From: CAVOEB01 sp965249645
GTDB lineage: Bacteria > Pseudomonadota > Alphaproteobacteria > UBA828 > JAPUJA01
Length of the DNA stretch: 64,000 nt
Direction of reading: 5' to 3'
Assembly: GCA_965249645.1 (NCBI GenBank)
Contig: CBDFML010000011.1
Span: forward strand, 558,001 to 622,000
The translations under genes and the position numbers were made by a program. The notes under the pieces were generated by a model, which searched no databases, was not told where the DNA came from, and saw only the letters and a program-made list of their open reading frames with translations. Positions within the stretch are counted from its first letter, which is position 1. Every line of letters begins with the position of its first letter. Positions 1 to 8,846 of this stretch are shown here, piece after piece.

Positions 1-837
1 ACTCACGTCGCCGGCGAAGTGCTCAAGAAGATGGGCTACACCGTCGAGTACGTCACCGCAGGCTATTACCCGCAAATGGGGGCGCTGCGCGACAATACCG
101 TTACCGCGACGATGGAGTTATGGAGTTCGAACATCGGCGATCACTACACCGATGCGCTCGCGTCGGGCAAGGTCGTCGAGATCGGCGATCTGGGCTTGAA
201 TCCCGTCGAGTCGTGGTACTACCCCGATTTCGTCGCGGATATGTGCCCGGGCCTGCCCAACTGGGAGGCGTTGATGGACTGCGCGGAGGTCTTTGCGACT
301 CCGGATACTTTCCCGAACGGCCGGTTCGTCGATTATCCGCCGGATTGGGGCGATTCGAATTCCAAGCGTATCGCAGCGCTGGGCCTGCCTTTCGTCTCGA
401 TTCCCTCGGGCAGCGAAGGTGCGCTGCTTGCTGAAATCAAGGCGGCGTACGCGAGCAAAACAGCGCTGGTTCTGCAGTTCTGGGAGCCCCAGTGGGCGCA
501 GGCTGCGTATCCCATGACGTCGGTAGACCTTCCGGTTTATGAGGATGCCTGCTACGAGGATCCTGCGTGGGGTGTCAATCCGAACGACACTTACGATTGC
601 GACTGGAAGCTCGGAACCGTGTTCAAGATGGCCTGGGTCGGCATGGAAGAGAAATGGCCGGGCGCCTTTGCTCTGCTCAACAACCTTCAGCTCACCAACG
701 CTGACCAGAACGCCATGATGAAGGCGATCGACGTCGACGGACGGGATCTGGACGAAGTGGTTCACGAGTGGCTCGATGCCAACGAGTACACGTGGCAGGT
801 CTGGGTCGGCGCGGCGGCGGTCACTGCGTCTGAGTAA
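1..837 (+). CDS. Glycine betaine/proline-type ABC transporter substrate-binding protein (5' partial)
   Basis: This is the C-terminal part of a periplasmic binding protein of the OpuAC/ProX class, which captures quaternary ammonium osmolytes for import. The frame is open from the first base, so the signal peptide and true start lie outside the window. It is rich in aromatic residues (MELWSS, ESWYYPDF, LQFWEPQW), as expected for a family that binds trimethylammonium head groups in Trp/Tyr cages. It is followed by a strong hairpin and then by the ATPase and permease genes, the usual order of a complete importer. The substrate could be betaine, proline betaine, carnitine or DMSP; the sequence alone does not decide. 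Confidence 0.85.
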   Translation, partial: THVAGEVLKKMGYTVEYVTAGYYPQMGALRDNTVTATMELWSSNIGDHYTDALASGKVVEIGDLGLNPVESWYYPDFVADMCPGLPNWEALMDCAEVFATPDTFPNGRFVDYPPDWGDSNSKRIAALGLPFVSIPSGSEGALLAEIKAAYASKTALVLQFWEPQWAQAAYPMTSVDLPVYEDACYEDPAWGVNPNDTYDCDWKLGTVFKMAWVGMEEKWPGAFALLNNLQLTNADQNAMMKAIDVDGRDLDEVVHEWLDANEYTWQVWVGAAAVTASE

Positions 838-857
838 CGACCGATAGGATGATGAGG

Positions 858-889
858 CGCGGGACCGCCCCGGGGCGGTCCCGCGTTTA
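858..889 (+). terminator. Perfect 28-bp palindrome after the binding-protein gene; attenuator or terminator
   Basis: Bases 858-871 (CGCGGGACCGCCCC) are the exact reverse complement of 872-885, followed by a short T-rich stretch (TTTAC). It lies between the binding-protein stop and the ATPase start. A hairpin here would partly terminate transcription or protect the upstream message, giving more binding protein than membrane components. The T-tract is weak, so partial read-through is likely. Confidence 0.6.
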
Positions 890-933
890 CTTGTGACCCC
901 GGTTATTCCGTCGCAACGACAATCGACAGCGCC

Positions 934-2070
934 ATGAACGATGTGAACCCTCCATCCGAAGGCGGCGCGGCCGTCAAGCCGGGCGCCAAAGCGGGTGACG
1001 TGCAGATTTCCTGCCGTCATGTCTGGAAGATTTACGGTCCCGATCCCAGGCAGTTCTTCTCCTCGCCGGACGGCGTGGTCGACGACCGCGCCGCGGTGAT
1101 CGAGCGGATTCGGGTCGAAAATCACATTCCCGCTGCCTGCGACGTCAGCTTCGATGTTCACGTCGGCGAAATTTTTGTCATCATGGGCCTGTCGGGCTCG
1201 GGCAAGTCGACCATGGTGCGCTGCCTTTCGCGCCTCGTCGACCCGACCGTGGGCGAGGTGCTGCTCGACGGCGAGGACCTGCTCAAGTTCTCCGAAAAGG
1301 AGTTGATCGAACTGCGTCGGCACAAGATGGGCATGGTGTTCCAGAATTTCGGCCTGTTGCCCCATCAGAACGTGCTCGACAACGTCGCCTTTCCGCTCAA
1401 GGTGCAGGGCATCGGGCGTGCCGAGCGCAACCGCCGAGCCAACGAAATGATCGAACTGGTCGGCCTGGAGGGCCGCGAAGGCGCGTTTCCCCGCGAACTC
1501 TCGGGCGGCCAGCAACAGCGCGTCGGCATCGCGCGTTCCCTCGCGGTCAATCCGGAGGTGTGGTATCTCGACGAGCCGTTCTCGGCGCTCGATCCGCTGA
1601 TCCGCCGCCAGATGCAGGACGAGTTCCTGCGTCTGCAGAAAGTGCTGCACAAGACCATCGTGTTCATCACCCACGATTTTCTTGAAGCGCTGCGCGTGGC
1701 CGACCGGATCGCCATCATGCGCGGCGGCGAGGTGGTCCAGATCGGCACTCCCGCCGAAGTGGTGATGAGCCCGGTCAACGATTACGTCACCGAGTTCACC
1801 CGCGACGTGCCCCGGGTCAAGGTGCTTCTGGCACGCGACATTCTCGAGCCGTCGAGCGAGGGACTCGACCCGACTGCCGGCGTTGCGCCGACCGCTACGC
1901 TCGAACAGTTGATGCCCGTCTTCGCCGGCCACGAGAAGCCGATTCCCGTGATCGAGGACGGAAAAACGATCGGCCAGGTTACGCCCCACGGCGTCATCGA
2001 GGCCCTGGCGGCCGCCGTCGAAGACGAGCACGGCGAGGTCGAGGGCGGCGACGACGAAACCGCCAAATGA
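934..2070 (+). CDS. Betaine/proline-type ABC transporter ATP-binding protein (ProV/OpuAA-like)
   Basis: This 378-residue ATPase powers the importer encoded around it. The Walker A motif GLSGSGKST (about residues 88-96), the signature LSGGQQQRVGIARSL, Walker B WYLDEPFSALD and the switch histidine in FITHD are all present. The N-terminal segment before Walker A is extended (KIYGPDPRQFF and following), as in the ProV/OpuAA class. About 100 residues follow the nucleotide-binding fold; in this family that region often carries regulatory CBS domains, but here it is short and only weakly CBS-like. Its stop overlaps the permease start (ATGA at 2067-2070), indicating translational coupling. Confidence 0.9.
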   Translation: MNDVNPPSEGGAAVKPGAKAGDVQISCRHVWKIYGPDPRQFFSSPDGVVDDRAAVIERIRVENHIPAACDVSFDVHVGEIFVIMGLSGSGKSTMVRCLSRLVDPTVGEVLLDGEDLLKFSEKELIELRRHKMGMVFQNFGLLPHQNVLDNVAFPLKVQGIGRAERNRRANEMIELVGLEGREGAFPRELSGGQQQRVGIARSLAVNPEVWYLDEPFSALDPLIRRQMQDEFLRLQKVLHKTIVFITHDFLEALRVADRIAIMRGGEVVQIGTPAEVVMSPVNDYVTEFTRDVPRVKVLLARDILEPSSEGLDPTAGVAPTATLEQLMPVFAGHEKPIPVIEDGKTIGQVTPHGVIEALAAAVEDEHGEVEGGDDETAK

Positions 2071-4208
2071 GTGTCATCGAAAAGGGCCGCGGCGGTGCAT
2101 CGCCCACCGAGCTTGCGTTGGGATTGATGGCGGGCCGGGCGCGCGGGCGCATCGAGCGGGGGCTGCTTCCCTGGGTCGCGGTCGCGGTTGCGGCATTGGT
2201 CGTCCTCCTGCTGCGCAAGCAGGTCAGTTGGCTGGCCGCCTTCCCAGCCGAGGCGACGATCCCGGTCGCCGACTGGATCAACGCCTTCATGGACTGGTTC
2301 ATCGAAACCTTCAACGTCGTTTTTCACGCCATCTCATGGTTGCTGGCCTGGCCCATGGACGGGCTTTCCGACCTGCTCCACTGGATGCCCTGGCCGGCGA
2401 CCATGGCGGTCTTCGTCGCGATGGCGTATGCCGCGCGCGGCTGGAAGCTGGCGCTGTTCACCGTGCTCGCCCTGTTCTACATGGTGCTCATCGGTTATTG
2501 GGACGAAAGCATGGCCACGCTGGCGTTGGTCAGCGTTTCTGTGCCCCTTGCGATCGGCATCGGGGTGACGCTCGGCGTCCTGGGATTCCGCTACAAATTT
2601 GCACGCCGGATCATCGAGCCGACCCTCGATTTGATGCAGACGATTCCCACCTTTGCCTACCTGATTCCGATTCTGCTGCTGTTCGGCTTCGGCCCGGTTG
2701 TCGGTCTGATCGCGAGCGCGATCTATGCCTCGCCGCCGCTTGTACGCAACGTGATGCTCGGCTTGAGCCGGGTGCCGAGCGACGTCGTCGAATCGGCCCG
2801 GATGTCGGGGTCGACCAACCGGCAGCTGCTCTGGTGGGTCCAGTTTCCCTCCGCCATGCCGACCATCATGATCGGCGTCAACCAGACCATCATGGCGGCG
2901 CTCTCCATGGTGATCATAGCCGCGGTGATCGGCGGCGCCGCTGATATCGGCTGGGAAGTCCTGAGCACCATGCGTCGCGCCCAGTTCGGCCAGAGCCTGA
3001 TGGCCGGCTTCGTCATTGCGCTGATGGCGATGGTCATGGACCGCACCAGCCGCGGCTTCGCCGAACGCCGTCGCGCTCCTCACGCCGCCTCGGGGTCGCT
3101 CTGGCAACGCCATCGGACGCTGGGGATATCGTTCGTCGTGGTCGCCGGCGCCATCGTGCTCGCCCAGTTCGTCGCGCCGCTCCATATCTGGCCGAAGACC
3201 CTGGTCTTCTTCCCCGCCGAACCGATCAACAACGCGCTCGATTCCCTCATCGCCAACTACGGCTTCGTCTTCGATACCATCAAAGAGTGGGGGCTGTTTT
3301 ACTTCCTGCTGCCGATCCGGATGGGCTTCGAGGGCGTAGTTCGGCCTTTCAGTTTCGGCTTCGATCTGACCCTGCCGGTCAGTCTCGGCTACGCCGGCTT
3401 CATTGCCGCGCTGGCCGTCGCGGCAACGCGTTATTTCAGTTGGCGCGCGGCCGTTGGCGTCGTGATCGTCGGCACGCTGCTCTATTTTGGGATGACGGGT
3501 ACGCCGTGGCCGGTTTTCATGATGGTCGTCGTCATGCTTTCCTGGCAGGTCGGTGGCCGGAAGGTGGCCGCAGGCTCATTCGTCGCCATGGCGTTCATGC
3601 TCCTCACCGGCGTCTGGACCCAGGCCATGATGGCGGTCTATCTGTGCGGTGCGGCGGTGCTGGTGTCGTTCGTCCTGGGCAGCGCCATCGGCATCTGGGC
3701 GTCGCGCAACGACAAAGTGTCCGCCTTCGTCCGCCCGATCAACGACACTCTGCAGTCGATGCCGCTGTTCGTCTTTTTGATTCCCGTGCTGATGTTCTTC
3801 AGGGTCGGCGAGTTCACCGCCTTCCTTGCGATTATCGCCTATGCCATCGTGCCGGCGGTTCGCTACACCGAGCACGGCCTGCGCAATGTGCGCCCCGACA
3901 TCGTCGAGGCCGCCAAGGCGCTGGGCTGTACCGAGGGCCAGTTGCTTCGTCAGGTCAAACTGCCCCTCGCGCTGCCCGAGATCATGCTCGGGCTCAACCA
4001 GGTCGTGATGTTCGGCCTCGCCATGCTGGTGATCGCGGCCCTGGTCGGCACCAAGGGGCTGGGCTACCTGATCTATCATGCGCTGAGCCGGGCCAATGTG
4101 GGCGAAGGGGTCGTCGCCGGCCTGTCGATGGCGCTGATCGCGATTATCGCCGACCGCATCATCCAGTCCTGGAGCAACCGGAAGAAGCTCGAACTGGGGC
4201 TGGGCTGA
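2067..4208 (+). CDS. Betaine/proline-type ABC transporter permease, two permease domains fused
   Basis: This 713-residue membrane protein contains two complete ProW-like permease domains in one chain. Each has its own EAA-type coupling loop: VVESARMSGSTNRQLL in the first half (about residue 240) and IVEAAKALGCTEGQLL in the second (about residue 610). Typical ProW proteins have a single domain of 280-350 residues and work as homodimers, so this chain could supply both permease halves. Long hydrophobic stretches at the N-terminus and middle add transmembrane helices. It overlaps the ATPase gene by four bases. Confidence 0.88.
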   Translation: MSVIEKGRGGASPTELALGLMAGRARGRIERGLLPWVAVAVAALVVLLLRKQVSWLAAFPAEATIPVADWINAFMDWFIETFNVVFHAISWLLAWPMDGLSDLLHWMPWPATMAVFVAMAYAARGWKLALFTVLALFYMVLIGYWDESMATLALVSVSVPLAIGIGVTLGVLGFRYKFARRIIEPTLDLMQTIPTFAYLIPILLLFGFGPVVGLIASAIYASPPLVRNVMLGLSRVPSDVVESARMSGSTNRQLLWWVQFPSAMPTIMIGVNQTIMAALSMVIIAAVIGGAADIGWEVLSTMRRAQFGQSLMAGFVIALMAMVMDRTSRGFAERRRAPHAASGSLWQRHRTLGISFVVVAGAIVLAQFVAPLHIWPKTLVFFPAEPINNALDSLIANYGFVFDTIKEWGLFYFLLPIRMGFEGVVRPFSFGFDLTLPVSLGYAGFIAALAVAATRYFSWRAAVGVVIVGTLLYFGMTGTPWPVFMMVVVMLSWQVGGRKVAAGSFVAMAFMLLTGVWTQAMMAVYLCGAAVLVSFVLGSAIGIWASRNDKVSAFVRPINDTLQSMPLFVFLIPVLMFFRVGEFTAFLAIIAYAIVPAVRYTEHGLRNVRPDIVEAAKALGCTEGQLLRQVKLPLALPEIMLGLNQVVMFGLAMLVIAALVGTKGLGYLIYHALSRANVGEGVVAGLSMALIAIIADRIIQSWSNRKKLELGLG

Positions 4209-4223
4209 GGCGGCCGCATAGCA

Positions 4224-4263
4224 GGCCGGGCGGTCGATAAGACCGGGCCTCAAGGACCCGGCC
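4224..4263 (+). promoter_or_regulatory. Nested inverted repeats between transporter operon and M24 gene
   Basis: GGCCGGG (4224-4230) pairs with CCCGGCC (4257-4263), and inside it CGGTC (4231-4235) pairs with GACCG (4241-4245) around GATAA. The element starts 15 bases after the permease stop and ends just before the ribosome-binding site of the next gene. It could be a weak terminator or a leader structure. There is no U-tract, so the function is uncertain. Confidence 0.3.
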
Positions 4264-4284
4264 GGAGACATAGGGGGACGGGAC

Positions 4285-5490
4285 GTGGCCAAGACATTTT
4301 TCACCAGGGACGAATACCGTGCGCGCTGGCGCAAGGTTCAGGACGAGATGAAACGCCGCGGCTACGACGTGGCGGTGATCTGGGCCAAGGGCTCGGGCGC
4401 CTATGAACGTTACGGCGACGTGCTCTGGCTGACCAACTACTACTCGGCCCATTCCGGCCAGGAAGTCGACAACCAGTTGTGGCGCGCGCGCTCGTATGCC
4501 GCGGTCGTAATGCAGATCGGCAAGACACCGGCGCTGCATATGGACGAGCCCCTCGAGCCGCGCGACTTCATTTCGACGCGCCGCGTCAAGTGGCACATGA
4601 ACCCCATCGAGGGCGTTGCCGAGGACCTCAAGCGGCGCAAGGTGCGCGGCCGCGTCGCCCTGGTCGGCACCGACTTCTTCCCCTGCAAGTACATGGCGGA
4701 GTTGCAGAAGCGCCGCCCGGGGCTCGAATTCGTGCCCGAGGACGATCTCGTAGCCTCGGTGCGCCAGGTCAAGAGCCCGGCCGAGCTGGACGTCTTTCGC
4801 GAGGCCGGGCGAACCGCGAGCAAGGCGATGAACGCCATGATGAAGGCGTTGATCGCGGGCAAGACCGAGGCCGAGGCGGCGGGGCTGGGGGCCAAGGCCT
4901 GCATCACGGGCGGCGGCATTCCCTATCTCTTACGGGTCGCTCACGGCAAGGGCACCGAGCTGTTCAATTTCAGCCGCAATAACCTGACCGGCTTCGACGA
5001 TACTGCGCCGCGCAAGGGCGACCTCGTGCGCGGCTGGTTCATGGGCCCGATGCATTTCGGTTACGGCTATCTCGATCCGGGGCGCACCGCGGTGTGCGGC
5101 GGCAAGCCCACGCGCAAACAGCGCCAGTTGATCGAGGCCTGCGCGGGCATCGTCAACGGCGTGATCGAAAAAGTTCGCCCCGGGGTCAGCGCCCACGAAC
5201 TGGCGCGCGAGGGCGACCGGCTCTACGAGGCCGCCGGCGGGGGCAAGGTGTCCGACCAGGCGTCGCTGCAATGGCCGCTCTACGGCCACGTCAACGATTT
5301 CCATTTCGAGAACCCAATGTACGGGCTCAAGACCGCCAAGAAGTCCGACCGCCTCAAGGAGAACATGGTGTGCAGTTCCGAGGCGTTCCTCACCTGGGAA
5401 GGGGTCGGCGCCGCGGGCTTCGAGCAGAACATGATTATCAAGAAGGACGGCGTAGAAATCCTGACCACATCACCGTTGATCTGGCATTGA
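4285..5490 (+). CDS. M24 (creatinase/prolidase fold) metallopeptidase-like protein, variant metal site
   Basis: This 401-residue protein has the two-domain M24 layout: a creatinase-like N-terminal domain and a C-terminal pita-bread domain. It starts at GTG 4285, seven bases after AGGGGG. In the C-terminal domain the second metal aspartate (D264 in LDPGRT), the histidine (H335 in YGHVND) and both glutamates (E366 in SSEAFL, E380) are visible. The position 11 residues before D264, where M24 enzymes have their first aspartate, is Met253. It is a close paralogue of the protein encoded at 11731-12933, with the same substitution type. The substrate is unknown; creatinase-like, dipeptidase or lyase activities are all possible. 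It may be transcribed with the upstream betaine-type transporter. Confidence 0.75.
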   Translation: MAKTFFTRDEYRARWRKVQDEMKRRGYDVAVIWAKGSGAYERYGDVLWLTNYYSAHSGQEVDNQLWRARSYAAVVMQIGKTPALHMDEPLEPRDFISTRRVKWHMNPIEGVAEDLKRRKVRGRVALVGTDFFPCKYMAELQKRRPGLEFVPEDDLVASVRQVKSPAELDVFREAGRTASKAMNAMMKALIAGKTEAEAAGLGAKACITGGGIPYLLRVAHGKGTELFNFSRNNLTGFDDTAPRKGDLVRGWFMGPMHFGYGYLDPGRTAVCGGKPTRKQRQLIEACAGIVNGVIEKVRPGVSAHELAREGDRLYEAAGGGKVSDQASLQWPLYGHVNDFHFENPMYGLKTAKKSDRLKENMVCSSEAFLTWEGVGAAGFEQNMIIKKDGVEILTTSPLIWH

Positions 5491-5656
5491 GCGGAGAGGC
5501 CGCTCGGGCCGCCTGACCGGTTGTCACGCGCCTGTCATGGGAGCAGAATTCCGGTCAACGAAAAAACCACACGGGTGCTTCCCCGGGGCCGCCGCCGCAG
5601 CGGCGCGGGAGCGAAACGCCCGATCCGGGTAGAAACACAAACGAGGGAGATCGACC

Positions 5657-7186
5657 ATGACCATCCTGCCCACAGTGCGCAAGCCGACCGTCGAGGAAAT
5701 CACCGACATCGCCGGCAGCTACGGCATCACGCTCGACGAGGATAACGCCAAGTCGTTCCAAAACCTGATCGCCGGGTTCCTGCCGGCCTACTGGCGTGCC
5801 GACGAACTCGTCGAGCCTCGGCCGGAGGTCAAGTACGCGCGCACCCCGGGCTATCGTCCGCCGTCAGAGGAGAACCCCTACAACGCCTGGTACTGGCGCT
5901 GCGACGTTCAGGGCCGCAAGCGCGGCCTGCTGGCGGGCAAGACGGTCGCCTTGAAAGACAACATCTGCCTCGCGGGCGTGCCGATGATGAACGGCTCGCG
6001 CATTCTCGAGGGCTACGTGCCCGAAATCGACGCAACGGTGGTCACCCGCATGCTCGATGCCGGCGCGGTGATCAAGGGCAAGGCGGCAAACGAGGACCTC
6101 TGCCTCTCGGGCAGCAGCTTTACCACCGCGCTCGGCATGGTCAAGAACCCTCACAAGCCAACCCACTCGGCGGGCGGCTCGTCGTGCGGCAGTGCGGCGT
6201 TGGTCGCGGCGGGCGAGGTCGATATTGCGATGGGCGGCGATCAGGGCGGCTCGATCCGCATCCCCGCCTGCTGGAGCGGCGTCTACGGTCACAAGCCGAC
6301 CCACGGCCTGGTGCCCTACACGGGTATTTTCCCCATCGAGCAGACCATCGATCACACCGGGCCGATGTGCAACAACGTCGCCGACGTGGCGACCGCGATG
6401 GAGGTTCTGGCCGGTCCCGACGGCCTCGATCCGCGCCAGATCGGCTGCAAGACCCAGAACTACCGTGCCGCGCTCAAGGGCGGCGTCAAGGGGCTCAAGA
6501 TCGCCGTGGTCAAGGAGGGCTTCGGCCTTGAGAGCAGCGAGGCCGCCGTCGATCGCAAGACCAAGGCGGCGCTGGACAAGCTCAAGAAGGCGGGAGCCAC
6601 GGTCAAGCAGGTCTCGATCCCGATGCATCTCGACGGGCTGGCGATCTGGACCCTGATCGCGGTCGAGGGCCTGCAGCATCAGATGGTCAAGTACAACGCC
6701 TTCGGGTTGAACTGGAAGGGGCTCTACCTGACTTCGCTCCAGGACAAATACGCCCATGCGTGGCGCTGCCGGGGCGATGATTTTTCGGAAACCACCAAGC
6801 TCTGCATCATCCTGGGCGAGTATCTGGAGCGAAACTATTACGGCCACTATTACGCCAAGGGTCAGAATTTGAGCCTGGCGCTGCGTGCCGAGTACGACAA
6901 GGTGCTGGGCGACTACGATGTGCTCGCCATGCCGACCCTGCCGATGCAGGCGACGCCTCTGCCCGAGCAGGATTGCTCGCGCGAGGAATATATCGACCTG
7001 GCGCTGACCATGATCCCGAACACCTCGCCCTTCGACGCCACGGGGCACCCGGCCATGTCCGTGCCGTGCGGTATGAACAACGGCCTGCCCATCGGGCTGA
7101 TGTTCGTCGGCGCGCGCTACGACGACGCGAGCGTGATCCGCGCCGCCGCTGCGTTCGAGAAGCTGGGTAACTGGAAGAAAATGTAG
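5657..7186 (+). CDS. Amidase signature family hydrolase
   Basis: This 509-residue enzyme belongs to the amidase signature family, which hydrolyses carboxamides. The catalytic Ser-cisSer-Lys set is visible: the lysine in VALKDN, the glycine/serine block GGSSCGS and the nucleophile loop DQGGSIRIPA. The start at 5657 follows GAGGGAGA at a good distance. It lies between an M24-family protein and a class III aminotransferase in the same direction, suggesting release of an amine or amino acid that is then transaminated. A hairpin at 7200-7230 follows it. The exact substrate cannot be read from the sequence. A second amidase at 24791-26206 belongs to a different operon. Confidence 0.88.
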   Translation: MTILPTVRKPTVEEITDIAGSYGITLDEDNAKSFQNLIAGFLPAYWRADELVEPRPEVKYARTPGYRPPSEENPYNAWYWRCDVQGRKRGLLAGKTVALKDNICLAGVPMMNGSRILEGYVPEIDATVVTRMLDAGAVIKGKAANEDLCLSGSSFTTALGMVKNPHKPTHSAGGSSCGSAALVAAGEVDIAMGGDQGGSIRIPACWSGVYGHKPTHGLVPYTGIFPIEQTIDHTGPMCNNVADVATAMEVLAGPDGLDPRQIGCKTQNYRAALKGGVKGLKIAVVKEGFGLESSEAAVDRKTKAALDKLKKAGATVKQVSIPMHLDGLAIWTLIAVEGLQHQMVKYNAFGLNWKGLYLTSLQDKYAHAWRCRGDDFSETTKLCIILGEYLERNYYGHYYAKGQNLSLALRAEYDKVLGDYDVLAMPTLPMQATPLPEQDCSREEYIDLALTMIPNTSPFDATGHPAMSVPCGMNNGLPIGLMFVGARYDDASVIRAAAAFEKLGNWKKM

Positions 7187-7199
7187 CTCTGCGCAGGAT

Positions 7200-7240
7200 G
7201 GGACAGGCGTGCCCCGTGCGCGCCCGTCCCGTTCTGTCTT
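7200..7240 (+). terminator. Terminator-like hairpin after the amidase gene
   Basis: GGGACAGGCG (7200-7209) pairs with CGCCCGTCCC (7221-7230) with one mismatch, and is followed by the T-rich GTTCTGTCTT. It lies directly before the ribosome-binding site of the aminotransferase gene, so it may separate or attenuate the two genes. Confidence 0.45.
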
Positions 7241-7255
7241 GAAGGAGATCCCGTG

Positions 7256-8604
7256 ATGGAGCGCTCCAATATCGACCGCCTTACCCAGCAGGCGCTCGAT
7301 CACGTCTGGTTCCCGCTGGTCGATGGCGCGCAGGTGCGCGAAGACGGGCCCGGTATCCTGGTCTCGGCGAAGGGGCTCGACATCACCACCGCCGACGGGG
7401 CGACCTGGCTCGACATGATGGGCACCCAGACCCGGGCCAACTCGCTGGGCTTCGGCCAGGAGGAGATCGCCCGGGCGGTCTACGATCAACTGGTCCAGCT
7501 CCATTACGCGGGCTGCTTCGCCCAGGCCGCCGACGTGACAGTCGAATTCGCCGCCAAGATCGCCGAGCTCGCACCGGGCCGGCTGACCACCACGCTGTTT
7601 GCCGGCTCGGGCTCGGAAGCGAACGAGATGTCGCTCAAGTTCGCGAAGCAATATCACCACCACAAAGGCGCCAAGCCGCGTGCCCACAAGGTGATCGCGC
7701 GCTGGGATTCCTATCACGGCGCCACGATGGGGGCGCAGGCTGCGACCGACTGGCTGGGCACGCGCCATATCTCGGAGCCCGGTGTGCCCGGCTATTCCCA
7801 TATCCCCGCGCCGACCTGTTATCGCTGTCCGTTCGGCCTCGAATACCCGAGCTGCGGGGTACTGTGCGCCGACTGGCTGGAAAAGCAGATCCAGCATGAA
7901 GGCCCGGATTTCGTTGCCGCCTTCATCGCCGAGCCGGTGATGCAGGCGAACGGGGTGCAGGTGCCGCCGCCGGAGTATTTCCCGAAGATCCGCGAGATTT
8001 GCGACCGCTACGAGGTGCTGTTCATCGGCGACGAGGTAATCACGGGCTTCGGGCGGACCGGCGAATGGTTCGCGCTCGAGCATTGGGAGGTCGAGCCCGA
8101 CATCATGAGCACCGCGAAGGCGATCACCAGCGGCTATTTTCCGCTCGGCGCCTCGACCGTGAGCAGTGAGATAGCCGAGACCATCCCCACCTTCCTCCAT
8201 ATCCAGACCTACAACGGTCATCCCGGCGGCTGCGCGGCGGGGCTCAAGACCGTCGATATCTGCGAACGCGACAACCTGGTTGCGCGCTCGAAGGAGATGG
8301 GCGCCTACTTCCTCGACGCGCTCAAGTCACTCGAAGCCCTGCCGATCGTCGGCCAGGTCCGGGGGCTTGGCTGTGGGTCGCGATCGATTTCACGAGCGAC
8401 AAGACGACCCGCGCGCCGTTGGCCGACGATGCGGTCACGGCAATCGCCGCGCGGATGCGCGAGCGGGGGGTGCTCGCGGGCTTGGTCGGCACCGCGATCG
8501 AGATGGCGCCGGGCTATATCGTGACCCGCGAGCAGCTCGATCGCACGGTCGAGGCGGCGGAGCAGGCGATCCGCGAGGTTATGCGCGACAAAAATCTGGG
8601 TTGA
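7256..8604 (+). pseudogene. Class III (omega-type) PLP aminotransferase, broken by a one-base frameshift
   Basis: The first 370 or so residues are a good class III aminotransferase: substrate loop WFPLVDG, PLP-binding SGSEANEMSLK, the aspartate in FIGDEVITGFGRTG, and the Schiff-base lysine in STAKAITSGYFPLG. At about 8369-8371 the frame is lost. The family sequence resumes one frame over as LWVAIDFTSDKTTRAPLADDAV and runs to the stop at 8602-8604. A single missing base (CTTGG-CTG) explains it. ATG 7256 is preferred over GTG 7253 because of its spacing from GAAGGAGA. Undisrupted, the protein would be about 449 residues. The lesion could be real decay or a sequencing error in a G-run. Confidence 0.82.
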
Positions 8605-8620
8605 AGCGGAAAGGAATGCC

Positions 8621-8830
8621 ATGGGCAAGGTGCTGATCGTCACCGGCGGCTCTCGCGGCATTGGTGCTGCGATCTGCGCGCGCGCCGCGGGTCAGGGCTA
8701 CAGCGCCGGAGTCAATTACGCCGCGTCGAACGAGCGCGCCGACGAGATCGCCACCGCCGCGTTGTGGCTCTGTTTGGACCAGGCGTCCTCTGACACCGGT
8801 GCAACGCTCGATGTCTTGGGCGGCCGTTAG
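8621..8830 (+). pseudogene. Collapsed short-chain dehydrogenase/reductase (SDR) remnant, in-frame internal deletion
   Basis: The 69-codon frame begins with a perfect SDR cofactor motif (TGGSRGIG) and then jumps, without loss of frame, to the SDR C-terminal signature (ALWLCLDQASSDTGATLDVLGGR). Normal SDRs of this type are about 250 residues; the whole middle, including the catalytic Ser-Tyr-Lys, is gone. The join lies near GACGAGATCGCC (about 8740-8751), a sequence that commonly occurs both early and late in such genes, so deletion between short repeats is plausible. It cannot be an active SDR. It lies between the aminotransferase and the acyl-CoA dehydrogenase. Confidence 0.75.
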
Positions 8831-8846
8831 GGCGCAACCCCTCGTC

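Noticed and set aside
858..885. Perfect palindrome as an origin or recombination site
   Set aside because: Its position between a binding-protein gene and its ATPase is best explained as an attenuator hairpin.
118..2031. Long open frames on the strand opposite the importer ATPase and several other genes
   Set aside because: Such antisense openness is usual in GC-rich coding DNA; their products are rich in His/Arg/Gly/Asp, show no family motifs and mirror genuine genes.
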